Below the pieces are notes generated by a model. It worked only from the letters and a program-made list of their open reading frames with translations, had not been told where the DNA came from and made no database searches. Shown here in pieces: positions 47,750-56,203 of a DNA stretch of 64,000 nucleotides. A program made the position numbers and the translations under genes. Position 1 is the stretch's first letter; each line of letters starts with the position of its first letter. Source of the stretch: a virus; IMG/VR virus record IMGVR_UViG_3300024350_000235, positions 1 to 64,000 of that record. One strand, written 5' to 3'.

Positions 47750-50311
47750 ATGAAAATTAAAAGAAGCCTTCTGGCGGTTGCCATCACCGCCTTATTGTCA
47801 GGTACGGCCATGGCGCAAAACTATGGTTTCGAGGATGGAACATTAACAGGATGGACAGTCGGTGGTGACACTGGCGCTACTCCAACAACAGGTACTGTAA
47901 ATGGTTTTACAGGCACTGTTAACAATATTACACAACAAGGCATGGGAGTTAAGCTCTTAAACGGTCCTATCGCCTTCCAAGCAGGTTCACACCCAGCAGT
48001 AGGTACGCCAGGTACTGATTATTATCAACCTGCTGTTACTCCAAAGACTTGGGTATTCAGTCCTTATGGTAACTACATGGTTGGTCTACAACCTAACCAA
48101 GGACAAAGCTCAGCAGCATTTACAGCATTGGGTCTAACAAGTTCTTCTGTAGCAGCTATCAATCAAACGATCACGGATCAAAAGAACGCAGCTGGTTATG
48201 GTATGACTGGTATCACAACAGCAGCATGGATCTATCGTGATGTTGCTATGACCCCAGGAACTACTGTGAAGTTTGGTTGGAACTATATCGGTACAGACTA
48301 TGTGCCATTCAATGATGGTTCTATAGCATCATTGGTCCACACAACGGACAACACCATACTAGGTACGGTCAACAACTATAATGCTCAGTATGCGTTATTA
48401 GGTTTTACTAATCCTAAGACAGGTGACTACTCAGCAGGAACATTTGGTTCTACTGGTTGGCAGATCGCTACATTCGATGTCACAACAGCAGGTACATATA
48501 AACTAGGTTTTGCTTCTTTCAACCTAGGCGACACTGCTCTTAGTCCACTACTGCTAGTAGACGAATGGCAAGGCGCTACAGTGACCTGTGTCACAGGAAC
48601 TTGTACTACATTTGGTGTAGTTGCTCCTAACAACTCAACAGCACCAACAGCAGACTCAGCCGGTGGTTCGGGTTCGGGAGGCAGTGGTTCGAGTGGAAGT
48701 GGATCAGGTGGCGGATCAAGTGGTCCTACATTAGTCAACAATATCACTGGCGCGGTAACAACAGCGACTCTAGACACAGCACCTAAGTTCAACGGTGGTA
48801 CACTGACAGTATCAGACGGTGACATTATTGTCAAGAACTTTACTGTGGCAACAGCTGGTGGTACGATCAACACAGGTACAGGCGCAGTATCACAGATAAA
48901 CGGTGTCATCAGCAATGACGGAACAGATACCGCAGGTCCTATAACAGTAACAGGTAACGGCACACTTAAACTAAATGCTGCCAATACCTACACAGGCGCG
49001 ACCACTATCGACAATGGCGCTACAGTGGTAGCACTGAACTCAAATGCTCTAGGGGGAAGTTCCAGTGTTACTAACAATGGTGGCTTGAACATCACTGGCA
49101 CAGGCGCTACTGGCCTTAATGTAAACAGCTACACACAGGGTGCTAATGGCGGCTTGATCGGAAAACTATGGGCTAACGGAGATGCTACTAAAATCAACTC
49201 CACAGGTCCAGTGAGCCTAGCAGGCACATACTCATTGTATGGCGATGCTACAGGCACATATAGCATTGGCAAGTATCCATTGATCACCGGATCTAGTGTG
49301 TCTGGACAGTTTGACACATTTGCCAGCAACTTGGGCAACTACACAGATCTAGGCTACTACTTAAAGTATACACCAACAGGCGTACAACTTTGGATGACTC
49401 CTAATGCTGCTGCCACACAGGCCAGCATCGACACAACGGCCAACAGCATTAGCAGTAACAACAGCCTACAGGCCAGCGTGTTGAACAGCAGTCTAGGCAA
49501 TGACTCTAATATGTACGGTGATACAAACAGTTCTGTAACAGTCAGTTACGGTAACACTAAAGTTGGCACAGGCGATCTAAACACAGCAGGCATCACAGCT
49601 TCTAAGAAGATCAACGACAACTGGCGTGTTGGCGTGTTTGCTGATCAACCATTGAACAGCTCAACAGTCGGTGGCGTCACACAAAAGAACGACATGGGCT
49701 TTGGTGGATTTGTAGCATGGAATCAAAATGCTGATCAGACAGGTCTAGGCATACAGGCCAGTGCTGTACAGAACAAAGGCGAAGCTACCATTACACGTAC
49801 AGGTCCAGAGACAGGTGTAGGCAAGGCAGCTACAGAAGGCAAGGCATATCAAGTTAAAGTTTCCTATGCTAAACCAATCAATGAAAAAACTACCGTAACT
49901 CCTTATGTTGGCATCCGTCAGACCGAAGTCAAGACAAATGGTTACACAGAACAAGGCGCGGTGTTTCCTTTGACTGTGAACAGCAATACACATTCAACGA
50001 CAGATGCTCTAGCAGGTGTTGGTGTTAGCCATAAACTAACAGACAAACTAACAGCTACAGGCGCAGTTGGTGTTACACAGAATGTGAGTTCTAGCACAGG
50101 CAGCTTCAGCGGCACAAGCGACATTGCTGGCAAAGGCACATTCAACAACGCATTACCTAACAATGGTAAGACCAGCGTTGGTGTAGGTGCTGGACTAAGC
50201 TATCAGCTAACCAAGAACTCAAAGATCGGCGTAAATGTAGGTTTCCAAGACAAGACACCTAGCGGTAATAATGTAGGATCAATAGGCATAAGCTATACAC
50301 TAGCGTTCTAA
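47750..50311 (+). CDS. Autotransporter-like outer-membrane protein, 853 aa
   Basis: A signal peptide ends A-M-A-Q near 23. An N-terminal beta domain (Y-G-F-E-D-G-T-L-T-G-W) is followed by a Gly/Ser linker near residue 305. An autotransporter-associated repeat (L-N-A-A-N-T-Y-T-G-A-T-T-I-D-N-G) comes next. The last ~280 residues form a beta barrel ending I-S-Y-T-L-A-F, the classic terminal Phe. It would display a passenger on the host surface. Large secreted proteins of this type are rare in phages. Confidence 0.8.
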   Translation: MKIKRSLLAVAITALLSGTAMAQNYGFEDGTLTGWTVGGDTGATPTTGTVNGFTGTVNNITQQGMGVKLLNGPIAFQAGSHPAVGTPGTDYYQPAVTPKTWVFSPYGNYMVGLQPNQGQSSAAFTALGLTSSSVAAINQTITDQKNAAGYGMTGITTAAWIYRDVAMTPGTTVKFGWNYIGTDYVPFNDGSIASLVHTTDNTILGTVNNYNAQYALLGFTNPKTGDYSAGTFGSTGWQIATFDVTTAGTYKLGFASFNLGDTALSPLLLVDEWQGATVTCVTGTCTTFGVVAPNNSTAPTADSAGGSGSGGSGSSGSGSGGGSSGPTLVNNITGAVTTATLDTAPKFNGGTLTVSDGDIIVKNFTVATAGGTINTGTGAVSQINGVISNDGTDTAGPITVTGNGTLKLNAANTYTGATTIDNGATVVALNSNALGGSSSVTNNGGLNITGTGATGLNVNSYTQGANGGLIGKLWANGDATKINSTGPVSLAGTYSLYGDATGTYSIGKYPLITGSSVSGQFDTFASNLGNYTDLGYYLKYTPTGVQLWMTPNAAATQASIDTTANSISSNNSLQASVLNSSLGNDSNMYGDTNSSVTVSYGNTKVGTGDLNTAGITASKKINDNWRVGVFADQPLNSSTVGGVTQKNDMGFGGFVAWNQNADQTGLGIQASAVQNKGEATITRTGPETGVGKAATEGKAYQVKVSYAKPINEKTTVTPYVGIRQTEVKTNGYTEQGAVFPLTVNSNTHSTTDALAGVGVSHKLTDKLTATGAVGVTQNVSSSTGSFSGTSDIAGKGTFNNALPNNGKTSVGVGAGLSYQLTKNSKIGVNVGFQDKTPSGNNVGSIGISYTLAF

Positions 50312-50317
50312 TAAATA
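50311..50317 (+). promoter_or_regulatory. T4-like late promoter motif
   Basis: ATAAATA at the end of the autotransporter gene, 20 bases before the next ATG with AGGGAGA in between. Confidence 0.5.
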
Positions 50318-50337
50318 TTAGCAGAAGGGAGACAGCC

Positions 50338-50661
50338 ATGCGTACAAAAATATACATGGCGTTCCTATTTTGCTTGACCAGCTCTATAGCCAACGCCGAT
50401 TCGGTATTATTTCAAACTAACAAACCAGTCGTTTGTTCTGATTTAAAATCTATTGTTGAAACTTTAGGTGAGTCTGAAATAGATGAAAAGCCTATCTTCA
50501 AAGGTAAAGATGATAGAGCTACTTATTTTCTCAGTCTGAATAAGAAAACCGGATCCTGGACTATGGTACAATTTAGAGAAGATGTTGCCTGTATCCTAGG
50601 ATTTGGTAAAGATGGAAAGACTTATAATCTAGACGAAGTATTATCTAAGCGTAGAGATTAA
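50338..50661 (+). CDS. Small secreted protein, 107 aa
   Basis: Signal peptide 1-20 (M-A-F-L-F-C-L-T-S-S-I-A-N-A). The mature part has two Cys (V-V-C-S-D; V-A-C-I-L) and a strand pattern, with W-T-M-V-Q-F. Its end overlaps the SGNH-like gene on the opposite strand by four bases. Unknown family. Confidence 0.65.
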   Translation: MRTKIYMAFLFCLTSSIANADSVLFQTNKPVVCSDLKSIVETLGESEIDEKPIFKGKDDRATYFLSLNKKTGSWTMVQFREDVACILGFGKDGKTYNLDEVLSKRRD

Positions 50662-51491
50662 AGATTAGCTTTCCACCCAAAAAGGGCCGTCTTTGCGTTC
50701 TTGCGCAATATGTCGGTCCTTTCTTGTGATCGCTTCTCGCTCAATTCTTTTTTGATAAACTCTGGATCTAGGATAGTTTTCTCTGTCAAAATACCTTGTA
50801 TGAATCCTTCAGTGACATCTAACGGAACGCCGTTTGTAAATGTATCAAATAACTTTTGTGCGAACACTTCGTGATTGCTAAGACACATGTGATTAAATCT
50901 AGGATCAAACATCTTGATCACTCTGTTATAATCATCACCGTCTTTGATATTTGGTATTTCTTTGAAGCTTACACATTCGGTTAGATCGCCCGTACCGAAT
51001 ATGATATGTTCATATTCTTTTGCTATAAAGTAATCCTGCTTGTGGGCGTTGATAACTATAGGTCTACGCCATTTGCGGAAGTATGTATTGTAAGCCAACC
51101 ATCCCAATCTGTTTTCTACTTCTGTACTATCTAATAAAGGACGTTGTATGTGTTTATCCCACAGTTCTCCGGCCTTGGCCAGATCCCAAGATACCTTGCC
51201 TTCTCTAGCATAGACATGTAGGTGCGCGGGTTTACCGATAGAAGGGTCATCGTGTACGTACCATTTACGAGCAGGATGCGTCATTACGATGACCTGATAA
51301 TCATCGGGTTGTATTTCTTTACACAACGCATGTTGCGCAGCAAAAGTATATTCTTGGCTGCTGCCTAACACACCATAATTTCTAACTTCAGTGATACCTA
51401 ATTTAGTCGCCAACAGTCCCGGCCAGCAATTCATCTCTCCTTTTGTCTCGAAGTTGACAAAACTATCTCCCCACACCCACAATCTACTCAT
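50658..51491 (-). CDS. SGNH-hydrolase-like protein, copy 2, 277 aa
   Basis: Begins with V-W-G-D-S-F (block I G-D-S nucleophile motif). A further G-V-L-G-S-S, and a late N-H-M-C-L-S-N-H (His of the catalytic pair) complete an SGNH/GDSL layout. Shares organisation with its neighbour (T-H-P-x-R; R-L-G-W-L; W-R-x-P-I; F-N/Y-N-H-M-C-L-S-N-H), so the two arose by duplication. It may remove acyl groups from surface polysaccharides; substrate unknown. Confidence 0.7.
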   Translation of the reverse strand: MSRLWVWGDSFVNFETKGEMNCWPGLLATKLGITEVRNYGVLGSSQEYTFAAQHALCKEIQPDDYQVIVMTHPARKWYVHDDPSIGKPAHLHVYAREGKVSWDLAKAGELWDKHIQRPLLDSTEVENRLGWLAYNTYFRKWRRPIVINAHKQDYFIAKEYEHIIFGTGDLTECVSFKEIPNIKDGDDYNRVIKMFDPRFNHMCLSNHEVFAQKLFDTFTNGVPLDVTEGFIQGILTEKTILDPEFIKKELSEKRSQERTDILRKNAKTALFGWKANL

Positions 51492-52315
51492 TTTCTTAAC
51501 CCTAACTTTTCTGCCCAGGGCACACGGAATTCGTTTTTGCTCTGTTTGAATACTTCTACCCTAGCTTTACATAATTCATTTTCTACAAATGTTGAATCGT
51601 CTATACGAGACCTATCTATGATGTCTGCGATAAATCCTGTGGTTAGATCTATATCTTTTCCTTCGGTCATATATGATTTTATCTTATCAGCTAGTATAGC
51701 ATGATTGGATAAGCACATATGATTGTACCTGACATCTCTACCTTTGAATAATGAACTACGAAACTCGTAGGTTTTAGGTCCTATAGGTTCGCCGTCGGCT
51801 ATATCATTTAGACAACCGTTAGCAAAAGTTAAACCAGGATATAACGAACGATCTTCTATAAATTGATCAAAGGCTAACAGGATAATAGGTTTGCGCCATC
51901 CATGTATAGTAACCATATGATTCAACCAACCTAGCCTATGTTCTAATTGTAGACTGTCTAGTTGCATTCTCTGTATATGTTTGATATAAAGTTCTGCTGC
52001 TTTAAGTCTTTCTGGTTCGATTACTTTGTCAATGTCCGCGATATGGATATTAGTCGCTCCAGGTCTATCTTCAAAAAACCAATATCTGCTAGGATGTGTA
52101 AGTACAATTAGTAACTGATCATCTTTGGTAAGATTTGGACGGAGTCTGTTTATACCCTCCCATGACCAATCTTGGCTAACGCCTGCTTGGCTGTAGTTCT
52201 TTAGCGTATAGCCGAGATCATTGGCTACTTTGTAAAACCATACATTTGGATTGTCGTCGTCGGGCTCTGAAAAACTGAAACTGTCTCCAGTGACCCATAA
52301 TGTTGAATTAGGCAT
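51488..52315 (-). CDS. SGNH-hydrolase-like protein, copy 1, 275 aa
   Basis: Starts with T-L-W-V-T-G-D-S-F-S-F, the block I serine motif. Shares with copy 2 the T-H-P-S-R-Y-W, H-I-Q-R-M, R-L-G-W-L and N-H-M-C-L-S-N-H segments at equivalent positions. Overlaps copy 2 by four bases on the minus strand, a tandem pair under one promoter. The catalytic Asp is not obvious. Confidence 0.7.
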   Translation of the reverse strand: MPNSTLWVTGDSFSFSEPDDDNPNVWFYKVANDLGYTLKNYSQAGVSQDWSWEGINRLRPNLTKDDQLLIVLTHPSRYWFFEDRPGATNIHIADIDKVIEPERLKAAELYIKHIQRMQLDSLQLEHRLGWLNHMVTIHGWRKPIILLAFDQFIEDRSLYPGLTFANGCLNDIADGEPIGPKTYEFRSSLFKGRDVRYNHMCLSNHAILADKIKSYMTEGKDIDLTTGFIADIIDRSRIDDSTFVENELCKARVEVFKQSKNEFRVPWAEKLGLRK

Positions 52316-52399
52316 AATCTAATTTATGCTTTAGAAATTTTACGTTCAAAGATCTAGGTTTTATGTGTGCTAAATATTCTAGCATTATGGATTCTACGT

Positions 52400-52552
52400 A
52401 TGAAACTTAAAACTTCTGTGATTATCTTGATATCAAGTATATTACTATCCGGCTGCGCAGGCATACGTTTCTGCGAAAAAGAAGAATCATCTAAAACTGG
52501 TTGTCGTCCTTGGGATCCTGCTACGAGATCAGGGGGGTCAGTTAGATCATGA
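52400..52552 (+). CDS. Small lipoprotein, 50 aa
   Basis: ATG at 52400 gives K-L-K-T-S-V-I-I-L-I-S-S-I-L-L-S-G-C, a signal with lipobox Cys. The mature 30 residues include two more Cys (R-F-C-E-K; G-C-R-P-W-D). Overlaps the cyclase start by four bases, so it probably is co-translated with it. Shine-Dalgarno weak. Confidence 0.6.
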   Translation: MKLKTSVIILISSILLSGCAGIRFCEKEESSKTGCRPWDPATRSGGSVRS

Positions 52553-54618
52553 AAAAGTTTCTAAAAAATATTTTATTATCGCCATGGACAGCATTGCTAA
52601 CATTGGCCCTTGTATTAAGTATAAGAATTACTGATCCTGCCTTTGTAGAAAGTATAAGACTACGTTATTTTGATACTCTGATAGCGGCCAAAGAACCGAC
52701 AGTTAATAATATCTTCACAGTAAATATCGACGAAGCAGCATTAGACAAATATGGACAGTGGCCTTTACCTAGAGCAGAATATGCCAAAATCATACGAGAT
52801 CTATACCAGAGGGGAGCAGGTCTTGTGGTACTTAATGTACTCATGCCAGAACCGGACCGTACAGGTGGTGACGGTGCGCTGGGTCAAGCTCTAAAAGAAT
52901 TTCCTGTAGTGCTAGGATCTGCTCCTAGCCAAAAGACTAAAAATACTCCTAAAGTTCCCGGCAGTGCTGTACTCAATCCAGAATGGTTAGATCAGATTGT
53001 ACAATATCCTGGATTGATAGCCAACGTTCCGCAAATAGAACAAAACGCTGCTGGAGTGGGTATCACTAATACACTGCCAGAGATAGATGGTGTTAACCGT
53101 AGGATACCATTGATAGTCGCAGTAGACGATAAATTGTATCCAGGATTATCTTTAGAAACTCTGCGTGTAGCTACAGGCAATGATACATTCCAGGTTAAAT
53201 TGTTCGAAGGCGGAGTTGAAAAAATGCGCTTGCCGGGAGATATCGGTATCATACCTACAGATAATTTAGGCCGTGTATGGATAGATTGGAGTCAAAAATC
53301 TCAGTCAATGAGTCTTTCTGATGCCATGTCTATAAAAACGTTCGAAGGTGCTATAGTAGTTTTAGGACCAACCGCAGCTGGCATAGGCAATCCTGTGCCT
53401 ACTAGTATAGGTGCTGTGTTTCCTCACGAAGTACAGGCTGCTGTCATCGGCACTATGATCAATAAAACAAACATACAGCGACCTGATTGGGCAGACGGAG
53501 CAGAGATACTTACATTGGCCTTGTTGGGATTGATAATCATTGGAATGTCGAGGTGGACTTATGTGGGTATTTTTACAACTGTTGGTGGTATCGCTGCCGT
53601 TGTTTTTGCCAGTCGTTATGGTTTCACTAACTACCAAATCTTGGGAGACGCGACGGCAAGCACAGCTGGCCTTGTGCTCGTGGCTCTTCATACTTATGGG
53701 ATTAAGTTTATAAGCGAGTTTTTACAAAAGCAACAGATCAAGAAACAATTCGGCACTTATCTTAGCCCAGACCTTGTGGCAAGACTACAACGTCAACCAG
53801 AACTACTACAGCTAGGAGGTGATAGCCGTGAACTGTCAATCATGTTTACAGATGTTAGAGGATTTACTAGTATTTCTGAACACTACGGTAAAGATGTTCA
53901 AGGACTTACTAAGATCATGAATCGTTATATGACTGCCATGACTAAAAAGATTCTAGAAAATCATGGCACGTTAGACAAGTACATCGGAGACGCACAGATG
54001 GCGTTCTGGAATGCTCCGTTGGATAATGCTAAACACGCCAAAGATGCTGTAAAGACAGCTTTAGAAATGTTAGGAAGTCTCGATGAGTTTAATAGAGAAA
54101 TCAAAGAAGAAGGTGTCCCACCTTTTGGTATGGGGCTGGGAATTAATACTGATGTTGTCGTGGTTGGCAATATGGGCAGCGATCAGCGGTTTGACTATAC
54201 TTGCCTTGGTGATGGAGTCAACCTTGCGTCAAGGTTAGAAGGACAGAGCAAGCCTTACCATGTTGCTATGGTTATAGGACCTAAGACACACGAATATGTC
54301 AAAGATGAATACTATTGCCTAGAACTAGATTGTCTAGCTGTCAAAGGCAAGCACGAAGGAGTTAATGTTTATACAGTGTTGGGTCGTATAGACGAATTAA
54401 AAATCCCATTATCAGACACACAGATGCACGCTGCCATGTTACATCTATACAGAAATCAAAACTTCGTAAGAGCTATTACATTCTGTAAAGATCTCAAAGG
54501 TCGTTTCAACGGAGCGATGGATGGGTACTACGATATGTGGATAGAACGCTGCGAGGAGATGAAAGATGCAGGACTACCAAAAGATTGGGACGGAGTATTT
54601 AGGACTAATACAAAGTAA
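52549..54618 (+). CDS. CHASE2-domain adenylate/guanylate cyclase, 689 aa
   Basis: Domains in order: an N-terminal membrane helix (~15-30); periplasmic CHASE2 sensor (~35-300, F-D-T-L-I-A-A, D-E-A-A-L-D-K-Y-G-Q-W-P); two to three membrane helices (~310-390); class III cyclase (~425-615) with I-M-F-T-D-V-R-G-F-T, D-K-Y-I-G-D-A-Q-M-A-F-W and N-L-A-S-R-L-E-G. Metal-binding Asp residues are visible. It would turn an envelope signal into cAMP/cGMP. Phage-borne cyclases of this type are uncommon; the FecR protein is a likely partner. Confidence 0.88.
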   Translation: MKKFLKNILLSPWTALLTLALVLSIRITDPAFVESIRLRYFDTLIAAKEPTVNNIFTVNIDEAALDKYGQWPLPRAEYAKIIRDLYQRGAGLVVLNVLMPEPDRTGGDGALGQALKEFPVVLGSAPSQKTKNTPKVPGSAVLNPEWLDQIVQYPGLIANVPQIEQNAAGVGITNTLPEIDGVNRRIPLIVAVDDKLYPGLSLETLRVATGNDTFQVKLFEGGVEKMRLPGDIGIIPTDNLGRVWIDWSQKSQSMSLSDAMSIKTFEGAIVVLGPTAAGIGNPVPTSIGAVFPHEVQAAVIGTMINKTNIQRPDWADGAEILTLALLGLIIIGMSRWTYVGIFTTVGGIAAVVFASRYGFTNYQILGDATASTAGLVLVALHTYGIKFISEFLQKQQIKKQFGTYLSPDLVARLQRQPELLQLGGDSRELSIMFTDVRGFTSISEHYGKDVQGLTKIMNRYMTAMTKKILENHGTLDKYIGDAQMAFWNAPLDNAKHAKDAVKTALEMLGSLDEFNREIKEEGVPPFGMGLGINTDVVVVGNMGSDQRFDYTCLGDGVNLASRLEGQSKPYHVAMVIGPKTHEYVKDEYYCLELDCLAVKGKHEGVNVYTVLGRIDELKIPLSDTQMHAAMLHLYRNQNFVRAITFCKDLKGRFNGAMDGYYDMWIERCEEMKDAGLPKDWDGVFRTNTK

Positions 54619-54796
54619 TCCGTTTTATCAGTTATGGGAACATCAAATTTGTAATACGATTGATTTGGCTGTTTGGTTTATGTTACAATCGTATTTCTTC
54701 TTTCCTTATGTCGTAAGTAAACAAGACGATTGGGGTAAGTGGATTTCTATTTCTAGCCTTAATGGGTTGAAAGGCAATATCTGTAGACCAAGTTAA
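54566..54796 (+). CDS. Possible small membrane protein overlapping the cyclase end, 76 aa
   Basis: ATG 54566 follows GAGGAG by 8 bases, but its first 17 codons lie inside the cyclase gene in another frame. A hydrophobic stretch (A-V-W-F-M-L-Q-S-Y-F-F-F-P-Y-V-V) is present. The sequence includes the inverted repeat AATACGATTG...CAATCGTATT (54655-54704), which could instead be a hairpin between convergent genes. Uncertain. Confidence 0.35.
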   Translation: MQDYQKIGTEYLGLIQSNPFYQLWEHQICNTIDLAVWFMLQSYFFFPYVVSKQDDWGKWISISSLNGLKGNICRPS

Positions 54797-55092
54797 GAAG
54801 CTTTCTTTTCTTCTTCGACTTCGTTGATTTTCTTTTCAGCTTCTACACGCTCATGATCTATAGTCTTACCTCTAAGGTGTAGGACTACATCTACTTTCTG
54901 ATTGAGCCTAATAAGATCATTATCTAACATACGGATACGATCTATTAGAGCTATCAACACAGTATTAGCATTGCTCAGGACCGGCTTGACTTCTTTCGTG
55001 GCCCATGTCCAGACGTAATATATCATATAGCCCATGCCACCTGCTGCTACTATCGGAAAACCATACTTGTTGATTAGCTCTACTAAATCCAT
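54793..55092 (-). CDS. Small membrane protein with cytoplasmic coiled coil, 99 aa
   Basis: Residues 1-30 hold E-L-I-N-K-Y-G-F-P-I-V-A-A-G-G-M-G-Y with a membrane helix, followed by an R-M-L-D-N-D-L-I-R-L coiled coil and a charged tail (E-K-K-I-N-E-V-E-E). Related to the gene at 55836-56117 (same G-F-P-I-x-A-A core and V-D-x-V). A holin-like or virion-membrane role is possible. Confidence 0.62.
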   Translation of the reverse strand: MDLVELINKYGFPIVAAGGMGYMIYYVWTWATKEVKPVLSNANTVLIALIDRIRMLDNDLIRLNQKVDVVLHLRGKTIDHERVEAEKKINEVEEEKKAS

Positions 55093-55101
55093 AACTCTAC
55101 C

Positions 55102-55635
55102 TCAAATGAATAAGAAATATCCTTGTGCTAACAAAGCAGCACCTAGAGCACCTACCCATATGCTGGCTTTGAACATGCGATTATCTACAGCCAAGATACT
55201 GGCAGACAATAGCACGATAGCCAATTGAAACAGCATACCAGAAAATGTTAACCAAGGACCATGTGCTCTGGCCGCATCTCGTTCTGCTTCTAATTGTTTA
55301 GCTTTGGCTAATAGCTCTTTCTTGCCTTCGCCTGTTAGTGGATCGCTTTCATAGCGATCAATCTTGGCCTGTAGTTGATCTATTCTAGACTTGTTACCTA
55401 CTTGTCTAGCATCTTCTAATTGGCCTTCTGCTATGCTCTGTTTGATGCTCTTGGCTTGATAAAAGCCATAGGTGTTAGTTGCTTGTAAAAGTTTAGTCTG
55501 TGCTGTACCACTGAATCCGTTAGCTAGATAAGTGTTACCCGCTAGGAACAGGGCCATGATAACGATGACTAATCCTGCTTTATCTTTGATAGCAGCTTCT
55601 CTTTCGCTGCGCGATGGCTTTTTTACTTCTTCCAT
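55102..55635 (-). CDS. Membrane protein, 177 aa
   Basis: Hydrophobic segments near residues 22-42 (L-V-I-V-I-M-A-L-F), 130-146 and 155-175 (W-V-G-A-L-G-A-A-L-L). A charged helical domain (~60-118, K-S-I-K-Q-S-I-A-E; Q-L-E-A-E-R-D-A) lies between the first two. Lies between two related small membrane genes in one minus-strand operon. Family unknown. Confidence 0.6.
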   Translation of the reverse strand: MEEVKKPSRSEREAAIKDKAGLVIVIMALFLAGNTYLANGFSGTAQTKLLQATNTYGFYQAKSIKQSIAEGQLEDARQVGNKSRIDQLQAKIDRYESDPLTGEGKKELLAKAKQLEAERDAARAHGPWLTFSGMLFQLAIVLLSASILAVDNRMFKASIWVGALGAALLAQGYFLFI

Positions 55636-55637
55636 TA

Positions 55638-55835
55638 TCAGTCCTTTCTATAGGCTTCTTCGCCTTCTTTGATAAATTTTACTAACGGATCTACTTTCCT
55701 CAAGATCTGTCTCCCGTTGACATTGATCAGTTGAAAATAATCTCCACCCTTCCATCCTAGAGCATCAGAGTTAAACTCTTCGTCTAGGATAATTCCATTT
55801 GGGCTCACATCCCAATTGTAGTCTATGTATAGCAT
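55638..55835 (-). CDS. Small soluble protein, 65 aa
   Basis: Y-N-W-D-V-S-P-N-G-I-I-L-D-E-E-F and W-K-G-G-D-Y-F-Q-L form a beta-rich unit. Spaced one base from the upstream stop and two from the downstream start. Unknown function. Confidence 0.58.
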   Translation of the reverse strand: MLYIDYNWDVSPNGIILDEEFNSDALGWKGGDYFQLINVNGRQILRKVDPLVKFIKEGEEAYRKD

Positions 55836-56117
55836 TTAGTCCCTTCTGGCATCATTTTTACCGTCTGCTCTAGCGATCCTGTTAATATCAGGTTTGAGAC
55901 CCAATGCGTTAGATACGACAGTGTCTATTCTTATGACATCATGATTCATAGTCTTGACACGGTTGTCTAGAGCTGTGATGATTCCAGCTAGGCCCTGTAC
56001 AGAACCCATAACACCTGCCAAAATAAACTTTAGTGTTAGAAAAATGAAATAGCCGCCCGCACAAGCTGCTGCTATTGGAAATCCTACTTCTGCTACTAAT
56101 TTGAAAAATTCTGTCAT
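55836..56117 (-). CDS. Small membrane protein, 93 aa, paralogue of 54793-55092
   Basis: ATG 56117 (M-T-E-F-F-K-L-V-A-E-V-G-F-P-I-A-A-A) is preferred to 56159 because GGAGCGAG lies five bases upstream. One or two membrane helices (A-C-A-G-G-Y-F-I-F-L-T-L) precede a helical R-V-K-T-M-N-H-D-V-I-R-I tail. The pair probably forms a hetero-oligomeric membrane component. Confidence 0.62.
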   Translation of the reverse strand: MTEFFKLVAEVGFPIAAACAGGYFIFLTLKFILAGVMGSVQGLAGIITALDNRVKTMNHDVIRIDTVVSNALGLKPDINRIARADGKNDARRD

Positions 56118-56136
56118 GTTCTCGCTCCGTACATGG

Positions 56137-56143
56137 TATTTAT
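56137..56143 (-). promoter_or_regulatory. T4-like late promoter motif (minus strand)
   Basis: ATAAATA on the minus strand, 19 bases before the ATG at 56117. Confidence 0.55.
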
Positions 56144-56146
56144 TAA

Positions 56147-56175
56147 TTGACAAGCCCAAAATACGAAGCTATAAT
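56147..56175 (+). promoter_or_regulatory. Perfect-consensus host-type promoter
   Basis: TTGACA, 17-bp spacer, TATAAT driving the + strand genes from 56204; back-to-back with the minus-strand late promoter. Confidence 0.88.
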
Positions 56176-56203
56176 AGTAGCATATATTAAATACGGATAC
56201 CCT

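Noticed and set aside
54619-54792. Gene-free stretch between convergent units
   Set aside because: It may only hold the hairpin AATACGATTG/CAATCGTATT as a bidirectional terminator; the 76-aa frame across it is kept only at low confidence.
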